From Bacillus mycoides (GTDB lineage Bacteria > Bacillota > Bacilli > Bacillales > Bacillaceae_G), in the NCBI RefSeq assembly GCF_018742245.1, contig NZ_CP036132.1:4087001-4151000 (forward strand): a stretch of 64,000 nt of DNA, read 5' to 3'. The translations under genes were made by a program, and so were the position numbers. Shown in pieces: positions 8,696 to 20,109 of this stretch. The first letter of the stretch is position 1. The number at the start of each line of letters is the position of its first letter. The notes under the pieces were generated by a model. The model was not told the DNA's origin. It searched no databases and saw only the letters and a program-made list of their open reading frames with translations.

Positions 8696-11032
8696 TTACA
8701 TGAAATCATACGGTGAAATGTTTTCCACATCCATTTCTTCACCATTAACCGTCACCATTTGCACTTCGCCTTGTGATTCTTGCAATCGGCCAGCTAAAGT
8801 CGTTTGACGCATTGCATCATCAAGGCGATTCACACCGGATTGAAAAGCTGCTTCCTCCCCGCAAATAATAAGGAATTTCTTACTTCTTGTAATACCCGTG
8901 TAAATTAAATTACGACGTAACATACGGTTGTAGCTTTTTACAATCGGCATAATAACAATCGGAAATTCACTACCTTGTGATTTATGAATCGAGCAGCAAT
9001 ATGCATGTGTAATTTGATTTAAATCTGGCTTTGTATACGTTACTTCAATCCCATCAAATGAAACGATAATCATATCTTGTTGCTCAACGTTTTCTTTCGC
9101 ATAAAACACCGAAACGATTTCTCCGATATCACCATTAAACACCTGGCTCTCTGGCTGATTAACGAGTTGCAGTACTTTATCTCCTCTGCGGTATACAACA
9201 TCACCGTATGCAATTTCTTTACTTTTTTCCCTTTTCGGATTAAACACTTCTTGGAGAGCTTCATTTAACACATTAATACCTGCCGGTCCGCGGTACATAG
9301 GTGCCAATACTTGTACATCTCTTGCGCTAAATCCTTTTGTCTTAGCATTTTCACATACTTTTTTTACAACTTCAACGATTTGAGCGCCTGTACAAGAAAT
9401 AAAGGAACGATCCTTTTTATTTTGTGCTAAATCTGGCGGAAGCGCACCACCTTTTATCGCATGGGCAAGCTGAATAACAGATGACCCTTCCGCTTGACGA
9501 TAAATTTCTGTAAGCTTGACCGTTGGAACTGCACCTGCATTCAATAAGTCTTTTAGCACTTGTCCAGGCCCTACAGATGGCAACTGATCTTCATCACCTA
9601 CAACGATAACTTGAATATTTGTCGGAAGCGACTTAAACAGCTGATTTGCAAGCCAAATGTCAACCATTGAAAACTCATCAATAATGAGTAACTTTCCTTG
9701 TACCGGATCGGTTTCATTACGCTGGAAAGACCCTTCTGGCGTCCAACCGAGCAGACGATGAATTGTGCACGCCGGAAGCCCCGTCGATTCACTCATTCGC
9801 TTCGCTGCTCTTCCAGTTGGAGCCGTTAATAAAATCGGAAATGGATTATCATCACTATATTCATTCGGATTTAATGATACTCCGTGAAGTGATGCATACA
9901 TTTCAACAATTCCTTTAATAACTGTTGTTTTCCCCGTTCCTGGTCCACCTGTTAATAACATCATCGGCTTATGAAGTGCAGTTTGAACTGCTTCTTGCTG
10001 AAGCGGCGCATACTGCACCTTTAGCTGTTCTTCAATTTCTCCTAATGTTTTTAACACTTCTGCTTCAGGGAATGCAGGGGTTTCTTCTTGATTCATAAGA
10101 CGACGAATTGACTTTACAACGCCTTTCTCAGAATAGAATAAAGAAGCTAAATACACTCGCTCTTCTTCTATAATGACTTTCCCTTCGCTTTGCATCATTT
10201 CAACGCAACCTACAATATCTTCCTCAGTCACTCTGCCTTCTTGATTATTTAAAAGTGACATTGTTTCTCTTACAAGCTGACCTTTTTCCATATACACGTG
10301 ACCGAGTTGTAATGAAATATTCTCTAACGTATAAAAACACCCTGCACGTACACGGTCGTCGTGATTGCCCGTTATTCCGATTGCACGCCCTATATCATCT
10401 GCTCTTCCAAATCCAATTCCATCCACTTCTTCAATAAGTTTATACGGATTATTACGAATCACTTCTAATGTCATCTCTTTATATTGCTGATAAATTTTAA
10501 TAGAAAGTTTTGTTCCAAAACCGTAACCATTTAAAAAACTCATCACTTTCTCGAGCCCTTGATGCTCAATAATCGTCTCATATATTTCCTGCGCCTTTTG
10601 CTTGTTTACAACACCATTTAGCGCATCAGGATCATCCATAATTTTAGAAATCGCATGCTCACCGAGATGGTCCACGATTTTTTCGGCTGTACGCTTTCCA
10701 ATCCCTTTAAATAAATCGCTCGCTAAATATTGCACCATACCTGCTTTTGTTTGTGGCAGTTCTTTTTTAAACGTTTCAACTAAATATTGTTTTCCATACT
10801 TTGGATGGTCCTTAAAATGACCTGTTAATGTAAACACTTCATCTTCATGCATACGGGGAAAATGACCGTTTATCATTACTTTTTTTTCGTCGTATGTTTC
10901 ATTCGTTTCAATGACTTTCATACTGACAACGGAATAGAGGTTTTCTTCGTTGTGGAAAATGGTATGAAGAACTTGCGCTTTTATAAATTTTTTCTCTTCC
11001 TCAAACAAATCCATTGCATGTTGATTTCCCAT
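8696..11032 (-). CDS. recD2: ATP-dependent 5'-3' DNA helicase RecD2 (YrrC)
   Basis: 778 residues, as expected for the RecD2 type that acts without RecBC. An N-terminal OB-like domain is followed by helix-hairpin-helix segments (LFKGIGKRTAEKIVDHLG; LIEEVDGIGFGRADDI), then the SF1B helicase core with Walker A GGPGTGKTT near residue 362, Walker B LLIIDEFSMVD, VGDEDQLPSVGPGQ and the late CCSIHKSQGSEFP motif. In B. subtilis it helps limit replication-fork damage and mismatch-related recombination. GGAGAGG precedes the ATG. It follows the TPR gene yrrB as in B. subtilis. Confidence 0.95.
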   Translation of the reverse strand: MGNQHAMDLFEEEKKFIKAQVLHTIFHNEENLYSVVSMKVIETNETYDEKKVMINGHFPRMHEDEVFTLTGHFKDHPKYGKQYLVETFKKELPQTKAGMVQYLASDLFKGIGKRTAEKIVDHLGEHAISKIMDDPDALNGVVNKQKAQEIYETIIEHQGLEKVMSFLNGYGFGTKLSIKIYQQYKEMTLEVIRNNPYKLIEEVDGIGFGRADDIGRAIGITGNHDDRVRAGCFYTLENISLQLGHVYMEKGQLVRETMSLLNNQEGRVTEEDIVGCVEMMQSEGKVIIEEERVYLASLFYSEKGVVKSIRRLMNQEETPAFPEAEVLKTLGEIEEQLKVQYAPLQQEAVQTALHKPMMLLTGGPGTGKTTVIKGIVEMYASLHGVSLNPNEYSDDNPFPILLTAPTGRAAKRMSESTGLPACTIHRLLGWTPEGSFQRNETDPVQGKLLIIDEFSMVDIWLANQLFKSLPTNIQVIVVGDEDQLPSVGPGQVLKDLLNAGAVPTVKLTEIYRQAEGSSVIQLAHAIKGGALPPDLAQNKKDRSFISCTGAQIVEVVKKVCENAKTKGFSARDVQVLAPMYRGPAGINVLNEALQEVFNPKREKSKEIAYGDVVYRRGDKVLQLVNQPESQVFNGDIGEIVSVFYAKENVEQQDMIIVSFDGIEVTYTKPDLNQITHAYCCSIHKSQGSEFPIVIMPIVKSYNRMLRRNLIYTGITRSKKFLIICGEEAAFQSGVNRLDDAMRQTTLAGRLQESQGEVQMVTVNGEEMDVENISPYDFM

Positions 11033-11061
11033 ATTTCCTCTCCTTTCCGAGTTCTTTTCAC

Positions 11062-11126
11062 TTTAATGAGCAGTACATCCCCCACCTCTTTCACAGTCTT
11101 TAGATGAGGGGTAACTGCGCATTAAA
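11062..11126. repeat. Long imperfect palindrome with a TTTAATGAGCAGTA arm
   Basis: The left arm (11062-11088, opening TTTAATGAGCAGTA and closing with CCACCTC) pairs with the right arm (11103-11126, GATGAGGGG to CATTAAA) around a 14-base loop. It has no T run on either strand, so it is not a simple terminator. Related half-sequences occur at 28864 and, more weakly, at 31930, which points to an interspersed repeat. Confidence 0.6.
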
Positions 11127-11139
11127 CTATAATTTCACT

Positions 11140-11799
11140 TTATTCAGCTTCTTGCTCTAATAAACGAATACCATTACCAGCTAAAAAGTGATCTGATTGA
11201 ATTTCAGTCGCTTTCTTAAATAAAGTAAGAGCTTTCTCGTTATTTTCTTCGAATACGTACGCAACACCTAAATTATAATACGCATCTGCATGCTCTTCAT
11301 CCATTTCTAATACCTTTTCAAAATAAGGTTTTGCCTCTTGAATATGTTCTAGTCGCGCGAAGCAAAGTCCGCATTGGAAAACAGCTTCTACATCATTTTC
11401 ATCTAATTCAGTTGCTCTTTGTAAAAATGGCAGCGCAAGACGGTCATTGCCAAGTTGCACATGCGTGATACCTAACATAAATGTTACATCAGCTGATTGT
11501 AATCCCGCTTGCATCGCTTGTTCAAATACAGCCTTTGCCTCTGCAAATTGCTCTTGACCGTAATATACATTTCCTAAGCCATAATAAGCAGCCGCAGATT
11601 TACCATCTAATTCTAATGCACGTTTATAAAATAAAATTGCTCGTTCACTATCACCTAATGCATCTAATAAATTCGCAAAGTTAATGTATCCAAGCGCATC
11701 TTTCGGATTTTCTTCGATTGCTTCTGTGAAATTTTTAGCTGCTTCTTCCCAGTTTCCTTCTTGCATATATTTAATACCTGTTTCAAGTTTGTTTGACAT
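11140..11799 (-). CDS. yrrB: Tetratricopeptide repeat protein YrrB
   Basis: 219 residues built almost wholly of TPR units: GWEEAAKNFTEAIEENPKDA-like helices repeat about every 34 residues (ALGYINFANLLDALGD, AAAYYGLGNVYYGQEQ, ADVTFMLGITHVQLGN, VEAVFQCGLCFARLEH, ADAYYNLGVAYVFEEN). It should form a superhelical protein-binding scaffold. In Bacillus it lies between recD2 and mnmA; its partner is unproven. AGAGGTG precedes the ATG at 11799, so the in-frame GTG three codons upstream is disfavoured. Confidence 0.88.
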   Translation of the reverse strand: MSNKLETGIKYMQEGNWEEAAKNFTEAIEENPKDALGYINFANLLDALGDSERAILFYKRALELDGKSAAAYYGLGNVYYGQEQFAEAKAVFEQAMQAGLQSADVTFMLGITHVQLGNDRLALPFLQRATELDENDVEAVFQCGLCFARLEHIQEAKPYFEKVLEMDEEHADAYYNLGVAYVFEENNEKALTLFKKATEIQSDHFLAGNGIRLLEQEAE

Positions 11800-11868
11800 A
11801 TCCTTCACCTCTACAACAAATTATAACAAAGAATGTATTTTCCAAGCGAACGAAAATTCGCTTTATGT

Positions 11869-11905
11869 AAAAGAAACCTCTAACCGCTAATCGGCAGAGG
11901 CTTCT
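11869..11905 (-). terminator. Intrinsic terminator after mnmA
   Basis: On the minus strand GAAGCCTCTGCCG pairs with CGGTTAGAGGTTTC and TTTT follows. A second small hairpin (AAGCGAA/TTCGCTT, 11844-11862) lies beyond it. Confidence 0.7.
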
Positions 11906-11909
11906 CGTG

Positions 11910-14187
<2,278 letters not shown>

Positions 14188-14222
14188 TAAATCTCCTTCT
14201 TTCCAAATCGTTTCACAAGGAA

Positions 14223-14639
14223 TTAAATGTAAAACATATAGCCCCCGTGATTTTCTTCCTCATAACGTACTAAATCTTCTAAAGTTGTACTATCTAATAC
14301 TTCTTGCACCGCATCACGAACACGCATCCATAATTGGCGTTGTGCTGGTTCTTCTTCTTCTATCATTTCTACAACACTAATTGGACCCTCTAGTACACGG
14401 ATTACATCTCCAGCTGTAATGTTGACTGGCTGATCAGATAATACATATCCGCCATATGCACCTCGCGTACTCTTTACAAGACGAGCGTTACGAAGTGGTG
14501 AAATTAATTGCTCTAAATAATGCTCAGATAGGTCATGTGCCTGCGCAATTGATTTTAATGAAATTGGGCCTTCACCAAATTTTTTTGCAAGGTCGATCAT
14601 AATTGTTAAGCCGTAGCGGCCTTTCGTTGAAATCTTCAT
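14223..14639 (-). CDS. cymR: Rrf2-family transcriptional regulator CymR
   Basis: 138 residues with an N-terminal winged helix (MKISTKGRYGLTIMIDLAKK, then LKSIAQAHDLSEHYLEQLIS). It lacks the cysteine cluster of iron-sulfur Rrf2 proteins such as IscR, as expected for CymR. In B. subtilis CymR with CysK represses cysteine uptake and synthesis genes when cysteine is plentiful. GAGGTG precedes the ATG. It is transcribed ahead of yrvO-mnmA with a 35-base gap, coupling sulfur sensing to sulfur use. Confidence 0.92.
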   Translation of the reverse strand: MKISTKGRYGLTIMIDLAKKFGEGPISLKSIAQAHDLSEHYLEQLISPLRNARLVKSTRGAYGGYVLSDQPVNITAGDVIRVLEGPISVVEMIEEEEPAQRQLWMRVRDAVQEVLDSTTLEDLVRYEEENHGGYMFYI

Positions 14640-14675
14640 CTATTTGCACCTCATTTCAAATTTTCACTTCTATTG

Positions 14676-14703
14676 GTTATATCTTATTTATAAAAGAACA
14701 CAA
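14676..14703 (-). promoter_or_regulatory. Candidate promoter for cymR
   Basis: TTGTGT (14703-14698) and TATAAC (14681-14676) spaced 16 bases upstream of cymR. The rest of the 290-base divergent gap to rarA is AT-rich and I see no clear operator in it. Confidence 0.4.
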
Positions 14704-14930
14704 TTTAAAATCCTATGAAATTATAGCATAATATAGTATTATAAGGAATTTCAACTTGTGTATCAAAATGATAACATAAAATCACATTGAAAAACTCGGA
14801 AATTATTACAATTGAAAGAAAAATGAAAATATTCATATTCATTTTTCCCACAAAACAGCATCCTATTTCAAATTTCATCAAAAAAAAATGATACGATAGA
14901 ATGAGATTATACATTAAGGGAGAGGGTCAA

Positions 14931-16217
14931 ATGAAACAACCACTCGCACATCGAATGCGCCCTACAAATATTCAAGAAATTATCGGACAACAGCATTTAG
15001 TTGGTGAAGGAAAGATTTTATGGCGAATGGTCCAAGCAAATCATTTTCAATCAATGATTTTATATGGTCCTCCAGGCACAGGAAAAACATCAATCGCTAG
15101 CGCAATTGCAGGAAGCACCGGAACCCCGTTTCGCCTCTTAAACGCTGTTACTCATAATAAAAAAGATATGGAAGTTGTCGTACAAGAAGCGAAGATGCAT
15201 CGGCACCTCGTTTTAATTTTGGATGAAGTTCATAGGCTAGATAAAGCGAAGCAAGACTTTCTATTACCCCATTTAGAAAGCGGACTTCTTACTTTAATTG
15301 GTGCAACGACAAGCAATCCGTTCCATGCTATTAATTCTGCTATTCGAAGTCGTTGTCAAATCTTCGAATTACACGCATTAACAGAAGATGATATTTTAAT
15401 TGGCTTAAAACGAGCGCTTGAAGATAAAGAAAAAGGGCTTGGGGAATATGATGTAACTGTTACGGGTGAAGCATTACATCACTTTGCAAATGCGTCGGGC
15501 GGAGATATGCGCTCAGCTTATAATGCACTTGAACTAGCTGTTTTATCTAGCTTTACAACTGACGACAAAGCCGCGGAAATTACACTTGAAATCGCAGAAG
15601 AATGCTTACAGAAAAAGAGTTTCGTTCACGACAAAGGTGGCGATGCTCACTATGACGTTTTATCTGCTTTTCAAAAATCAGTACGCGGAAGTGATGTGAA
15701 CGCCGCACTTCATTATTTAGCACGCCTTATTGAAGCTGGTGACTTACAAAGCATCGGTAGACGTCTGCTTATTATGGCATATGAAGATATCGGACTTGCT
15801 AGCCCACAAGCTGGACAGCGTACACTAGCAGCGATTGAATCAGCGGAACGGGTCGGCTTTCCAGAGGCGCGCATACCACTTGCAAATGCCGTTATCGAGC
15901 TTTGCCTATCACCAAAATCCAATTCAGCTTATAAAGCACTTGATGCTGCATTACACGATTTACGTAACGGTCAAACAGGTGACATTCCAAGTCATTTAAA
16001 AGATAGTCATTATAAAGGAGCCGAATCGTTAGGAAGAGGCATCGGATACTTATATCCACACGACCATCCAAACGGGTGGGTACAACAACAATACTTACCT
16101 GATAAAATTAAAAACAAGCAATATTATAAACCGAAAACGACAGGGAAATTTGAGCAAGCACTTTCTACTGTTTATGAAAGATTACAAAGTTCGCATAAAA
16201 TGAAGAATAAAGGGTAA
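14931..16217 (+). CDS. rarA: Replication-associated recombination AAA+ ATPase RarA (MgsA family; YrvN)
   Basis: 428 residues, full length. The clamp-loader-like AAA+ core has Walker A LYGPPGTGKTSIA near residue 50, Walker B LVLILDEVHRLDKAKQDFLL, sensor region TLIGATTSNPFHAINSAIRSR, and the C-terminal MgsA domain (ARLIEAGDLQSIGRRLLIMAYEDIG). It acts at stalled replication forks. The ATG at 14931 is preceded by GGGAGAGG; an in-frame ATG 30 bases earlier has no ribosome site. The gene diverges from cymR and is followed by an rsfA-like gene. Confidence 0.94.
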   Translation: MKQPLAHRMRPTNIQEIIGQQHLVGEGKILWRMVQANHFQSMILYGPPGTGKTSIASAIAGSTGTPFRLLNAVTHNKKDMEVVVQEAKMHRHLVLILDEVHRLDKAKQDFLLPHLESGLLTLIGATTSNPFHAINSAIRSRCQIFELHALTEDDILIGLKRALEDKEKGLGEYDVTVTGEALHHFANASGGDMRSAYNALELAVLSSFTTDDKAAEITLEIAEECLQKKSFVHDKGGDAHYDVLSAFQKSVRGSDVNAALHYLARLIEAGDLQSIGRRLLIMAYEDIGLASPQAGQRTLAAIESAERVGFPEARIPLANAVIELCLSPKSNSAYKALDAALHDLRNGQTGDIPSHLKDSHYKGAESLGRGIGYLYPHDHPNGWVQQQYLPDKIKNKQYYKPKTTGKFEQALSTVYERLQSSHKMKNKG

Positions 16218-16254
16218 TATAAGCGAAAACGTCACCATTACGGAGGCTTCGCTT

Positions 16255-16896
16255 ATGAAAACACGTCAAGATGCATGGACAAAAGAAGACGATCTCCTTT
16301 TAGCAGAAACTGTTTTACGACATATTCGCAGCGGAAGTACACAAATAAAAGCATTCGATGAAGTTGGTGATACATTAAACCGAACTTCAGCAGCTTGTGG
16401 CTTTAGATGGAATGCTGAAGTAAGACCGTATTATGAAGATGCGGTGCAAATTGCAAAAAAACAACGTAAAGAATTAAAGCGTTCGGAAGCTAAAATAGAA
16501 AAAGAGCAGTTCACACAAACTCGGCAGCTCGTAATCGATGCCGAGTTTTCAGAAGATATTGTCCCAAATAAACAAGATCTTACAATGCAAAATGTCATCT
16601 CATTTTTGCAAAACTTGGAGCACAATAACCCTTCACTCGCAAAGTTACAAACTGAAAATGACGTATTACAAGATCAGCTCACTTCCCTGCAAAAAATGAA
16701 TAATGAACTTGAAGCCAAATTAGCTGTTCTCACAAAAAAACAACAAGCAATCGAAGAAGATTATGCAATGCTTGTTAGAATTATGGATCGTGCTCGAAAA
16801 CTTGTTTCGGTCGAAGAACAAGAAGAGCAAATTGCTCCGATTTTCAAAACCGATCAAAATGGAAATTTAGATATTATATATTCTGCAGAGAACTAA
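16255..16896 (+). CDS. RsfA-family (Myb-like) transcriptional regulator
   Basis: 213 residues. The N-terminal ~55 residues form a Myb/SANT-like DNA-binding domain (TRQDAWTKEDDLLLAETVLR; tryptophans at positions 8 and 48). A basic linker and a long coiled coil follow (about 118-180). RsfA and its relative YlbO/GerR in B. subtilis are sporulation-compartment regulators; which paralogue this represents I cannot say. GGAGG lies eight bases before the ATG, and a strong terminator follows. It is 37 bases after rarA, probably with its own sporulation promoter. Confidence 0.8.
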   Translation: MKTRQDAWTKEDDLLLAETVLRHIRSGSTQIKAFDEVGDTLNRTSAACGFRWNAEVRPYYEDAVQIAKKQRKELKRSEAKIEKEQFTQTRQLVIDAEFSEDIVPNKQDLTMQNVISFLQNLEHNNPSLAKLQTENDVLQDQLTSLQKMNNELEAKLAVLTKKQQAIEEDYAMLVRIMDRARKLVSVEEQEEQIAPIFKTDQNGNLDIIYSAEN

Positions 16897-16943
16897 AAAC
16901 AGGGATGCCACTTTTTTGACTAAGTGACATCCCTGTTTATTTT
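16896..16943 (+). terminator. Intrinsic terminator after the rsfA-like gene
   Basis: AAACAGGGATG and CATCCCTGTTT arms, extended by CACT/AGTG, with T-rich sequence following on the plus strand. Confidence 0.8.
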
Positions 16944-17017
16944 CTCCTTGGTGAAACAGCACCACAGTAAATGAAATTATATTAACAATTCGACACCGAT
17001 ATTTCTTTAAAACATAC

Positions 17018-17050
17018 AAAAAGCATATACCCTAGGCGGATATATGCTTT
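17018..17050 (-). terminator. Intrinsic terminator after tcdA
   Basis: AAAGCATATA and TATATGCTTT arms; the minus strand continues with TTTTT then further T-rich sequence. The plus strand also ends in a T run, so it may work both ways. Confidence 0.72.
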
Positions 17051-17055
17051 CTTTT

Positions 17056-17823
17056 TTATTCTTGCCCTACACGCTTCACTTCTACGTTTTTAATACGTTC
17101 ACGTACAACGTGACTTGCCATAATCAAGCCTGCCACAGATGGTACGAATGCATTTGAAGAAGGTGGTAATTTCGCTTTACGAATTTTTGCATTTTCGTCC
17201 GGTACGATTTCTTTACGTACTTCTTCACGAATTACGATTGGGTTTTCGTCAGAGAAGACAACTTTCACACCTTTTTTAATACCATCTTTACGAAGCTTCG
17301 TACGAATTACTTTCGCAATTGGATCTGTATGTGTTTTTGAAATGTCCGCAATACGGAAACGTGTTGGGTCCATTTTATTTGCCGCACCCATACATGAGAT
17401 AATTTTAATTTTACGACGTAAACATTGTTTAATTAAATGAATTTTGAACGTAATCGTATCAGATGCATCCACTACGAAATCTAAACCGTGTTTAAAGAAC
17501 TCTTCATATGTTTCATCTGTATAAAACATCTCTAGTCCAATTACTTCACACTCTGGATTAATGTCTGCAATACGCTCTTTCATTAATTCTACTTTTGAAC
17601 GTCCTACAGTAGATACTAACGCGTGAATTTGACGGTTTACGTTTGTAATATCTACAACGTCTTTATCAACTAATACAAGACGTCCTACGCCAGAACGTGC
17701 TAGCGCTTCTGCCGAAAATGACCCTACGCCGCCAATTCCTAAAATACCGACTGTACTATTTTTTAATATTTCAAGGCCTTCTTTTCCAAAGGCTAATTCA
17801 TTACGTGAAAATTGATGTAACAT
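17056..17823 (-). CDS. tcdA: tRNA threonylcarbamoyladenosine dehydratase TcdA (YrvM)
   Basis: 255 residues, an E1/ThiF-like adenylating enzyme. The nucleotide-binding loop is GILGIGGVGSFSAEALARSG near residues 27-46, then VDKDVVDITNVNRQ; SCMGAANKMDPTRF precedes the C-terminal part. TcdA cyclises t6A at tRNA position 37 into ct6A using ATP; it takes part in ANN decoding. It stands alone here, separated from aspS by a tandem repeat. A possible promoter lies at 17898-17927. Confidence 0.93.
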   Translation of the reverse strand: MLHQFSRNELAFGKEGLEILKNSTVGILGIGGVGSFSAEALARSGVGRLVLVDKDVVDITNVNRQIHALVSTVGRSKVELMKERIADINPECEVIGLEMFYTDETYEEFFKHGLDFVVDASDTITFKIHLIKQCLRRKIKIISCMGAANKMDPTRFRIADISKTHTDPIAKVIRTKLRKDGIKKGVKVVFSDENPIVIREEVRKEIVPDENAKIRKAKLPPSSNAFVPSVAGLIMASHVVRERIKNVEVKRVGQE

Positions 17824-17897
17824 TCAGCTCTACACTCCTATTACAAAAATGGTCTACCATGTATTCTAGCGTTTTTCCGACTATTTGTATAGAAAAA

Positions 17898-17927
17898 GTT
17901 ATAGAATTCCTAAAAATACATATTCAA
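17898..17927 (-). promoter_or_regulatory. Candidate promoter for tcdA
   Basis: TTGAAT (17927-17922) and TATAAC (17903-17898) with an 18-base spacer, upstream of tcdA. Confidence 0.4.
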
Positions 17928-17944
17928 ACAAGGAAAACATAATG

Positions 17945-18257
17945 TAAACCGGACTTTTTTCTTACGTATACGTTTAAAAAGGAGGATTTAGAGAACCGAG
18001 CAGATCGAGGCACTTATGCTAGGAGGAGCACAGTGTAGGGATACTACTCGAGCACCGGACTAACATACGTAACGATAAGATGCGACGGTTATCTAAACCG
18101 GACTTTTTTCTTACGTATACGTTTAAAAAGGAGGATTTAGAGAACCGAGCAGATCGAGGCACTTATGCTAGGAGGAGCACAGTGTAGGGATACTACTCGA
18201 GCACCGGACTAGCATACGTAACGATGAGATGCGACGGTTATCTAAACCGGACTTTTT
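17945..18257. repeat. Tandem duplication of a 149-bp element, plus a 15-base third start
   Basis: Unit 1 is 17945-18093, unit 2 is 18094-18242, and 18243-18257 repeats the first bases (TAAACCGGACTTTTT). The units differ at two positions only (18063 A against 18212 G; 18077 A against 18226 G). Within each unit AACCG near the left end matches CGGTT at the right end, and TTACGTAT (17962-17969) matches ATACGTAA (18065-18072), so a long folded structure is possible; ACGTATACGT (17964-17973) is itself palindromic. It fills the tcdA-aspS gap and has no coding sense I can find. The size is close to the ~150-bp bcr-type repeats known in the B. cereus group, but I cannot confirm identity. Confidence 0.9.
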
Positions 18258-18270
18258 AAACAACCTCTAT

Positions 18271-18311
18271 AAAAAAAGCCTAGACGGCTATAGTATAACC
18301 ATCTAGACTCT
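18271..18311 (-). terminator. Intrinsic terminator after aspS
   Basis: On the minus strand GTCTAGATGG pairs with CCGTCTAGGC, followed by seven T residues. It ends the hisS-aspS transcript just before the 149-bp repeats. Confidence 0.82.
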
Positions 18312-18315
18312 ATTC

Positions 18316-20097
18316 TTACTTCTCTTCTTTCACTTTCACGTTCAACTTCAAGTTCAGTTCTTCAAGCTGTGCTTCTGCAACTGGGCTTGGAGCTTCTGTT
18401 AATAAGCAGCTTGCGCTTGCTGTTTTCGGGAATGCAATTGTATCACGAAGGTTCGTACGACCTGCAAGTAACATAACAAGACGGTCTAAACCTAATGCGA
18501 TTCCGCCGTGTGGTGGTGTACCGTATTCGAATGCTTCTAATAAGAATCCGAATTGTTCTTGTGCTTCTTCTTGTGAGAAGCCAAGTGCTTTGAACATTTT
18601 TTCTTGTACGTCACGCTCGTAAATACGAAGTGATCCACCACCAAGCTCATAACCGTTTAATACAAGGTCATATGCTTGTGCACGTGCTTTTTCTGGTGCT
18701 GTTTCTAATAGTTCAACATCTTCACGGAATGGCATTGTGAATGGATGGTGAGCTGCGAAGTAACGATCTGCATCTTCATCGTACTCAAGAAGTGGCCAAT
18801 CAGTTACCCATAGGAAGTTAAATTTACTTTCGTCAATTAGCTCAAGTTCTTTACCTAGACGTAAACGAAGTGCACCTAAGCTATCTGCAACAACGCTCCT
18901 CTTATCTGCTACGAATAGTAATAAGTCGCCAGCATTAGCTTCTAATGTACTCATTAGCACATTTGCATCTTCTTCACCGAAGAATTTTGCAATCGGTCCT
19001 TTTAGGCCATCTTCTTCAACTTTAAGCCAAGCTAGACCTTTTGCACCGTATACTTTTGCGAATTCAGTTAATGCATCGATGTCTTTACGAGAGTATTTGC
19101 TCGCTGCACCTTTTGCGTTAATCGCTTTTACTTGTCCGCCGTTTTCTACAGCACTTGTAAATACTTTAAATCCACAACCTACTGCAAATTCAGATAGGTC
19201 TTTTAGTTCCATTTCAAAGCGTGTATCCGGCTTATCAGAACCAAAGCGAGCCATTGCATCAGCATATTTCATACGAGGGAATGGTGCACTAACTTCTACA
19301 CCTTTTGCATCCTTCATGACTTTCGTCATCATACGCTCCATCATTTCTAAAATTTCATCTTGTGTTAAGAATGATGCCTCGATATCAATTTGCGTGAATT
19401 CCGGTTGACGGTCCGCACGTAAATCTTCGTCACGGAAACAACGTGCTACTTGATAGTAACGCTCAAATCCACCGACCATAAGAAGCTGTTTAAATAGCTG
19501 CGGAGATTGAGGTAATGCATAAAATTCACCATCATGCACACGGCTTGGTACTAAATAGTCGCGAGCTCCTTCTGGCGTGCTCTTCGTTAAAATTGGTGTT
19601 TCAACTTCTAAGAACTCTTCTGTATCTAAGAAGTTACGAATTGTTTTCGTTACGTCATGACGCATTTTGAATGTGTTGAACATTGCAGGACGACGTAAGT
19701 CTAAGTAACGATATTTTAAACGCACATCTTCTGATGCATCTGTATCATCAGCAATAATGATTGGCGTTGTTTTCGCTGCGTTTAATACATTCACTTTCGA
19801 TGCTTGTACTTCAATACGACCAGTTGCCATATTATCATTAATTGCGCCTTCACCACGTTCAACAACTGTACCTTCTACGTGTAATACGTATTCGCTACGA
19901 ATCGTTTCTGCTACTTCTAACGCTTCTTTTGATGTTTCTGGATTAAATACAACTTGTACGATACCTGTACGGTCACGTAAGTCGATAAAGATTAATCCAC
20001 CTAAATCACGGCGTTTTTGTACCCAACCTTTTAATTGAACTGTTTGTCCAACCGCTTCTACTGTTACTTTTCCGCATGCATGTGTTCTTTCAGCCAC
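18316..20097 (-). CDS. aspS: Aspartyl-tRNA synthetase
   Basis: 593 residues, the long bacterial type. Order: N-terminal OB anticodon-binding domain ([20 protein letters not shown]), class II core with motif 2 [19 protein letters not shown], the GAD insertion in the middle, and motif 3 [20 protein letters not shown]. It charges tRNA-Asp; without a GatCAB view I cannot say whether it is discriminating. The start is GTG with AGGGGG upstream. It begins 12 bases after hisS and shares its T-box leader. Confidence 0.96.
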   Translation of the reverse strand: MAERTHACGKVTVEAVGQTVQLKGWVQKRRDLGGLIFIDLRDRTGIVQVVFNPETSKEALEVAETIRSEYVLHVEGTVVERGEGAINDNMATGRIEVQASKVNVLNAAKTTPIIIADDTDASEDVRLKYRYLDLRRPAMFNTFKMRHDVTKTIRNFLDTEEFLEVETPILTKSTPEGARDYLVPSRVHDGEFYALPQSPQLFKQLLMVGGFERYYQVARCFRDEDLRADRQPEFTQIDIEASFLTQDEILEMMERMMTKVMKDAKGVEVSAPFPRMKYADAMARFGSDKPDTRFEMELKDLSEFAVGCGFKVFTSAVENGGQVKAINAKGAASKYSRKDIDALTEFAKVYGAKGLAWLKVEEDGLKGPIAKFFGEEDANVLMSTLEANAGDLLLFVADKRSVVADSLGALRLRLGKELELIDESKFNFLWVTDWPLLEYDEDADRYFAAHHPFTMPFREDVELLETAPEKARAQAYDLVLNGYELGGGSLRIYERDVQEKMFKALGFSQEEAQEQFGFLLEAFEYGTPPHGGIALGLDRLVMLLAGRTNLRDTIAFPKTASASCLLTEAPSPVAEAQLEELNLKLNVKVKEEK

Positions 20098-20109
20098 TTT
20101 AAGTTCCCC

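Noticed and set aside
17945..18257. Coding potential in the 149-bp tandem repeats (AGGAGGAGCACAGTG looks like a ribosome site and GTG start)
   Set aside because: The GTG is followed at once by TAG, and no other frame in the repeat is open for a useful length.
17945..18257. CRISPR array
   Set aside because: The unit is 149 bp with no separate spacers; only two units and a fragment exist.
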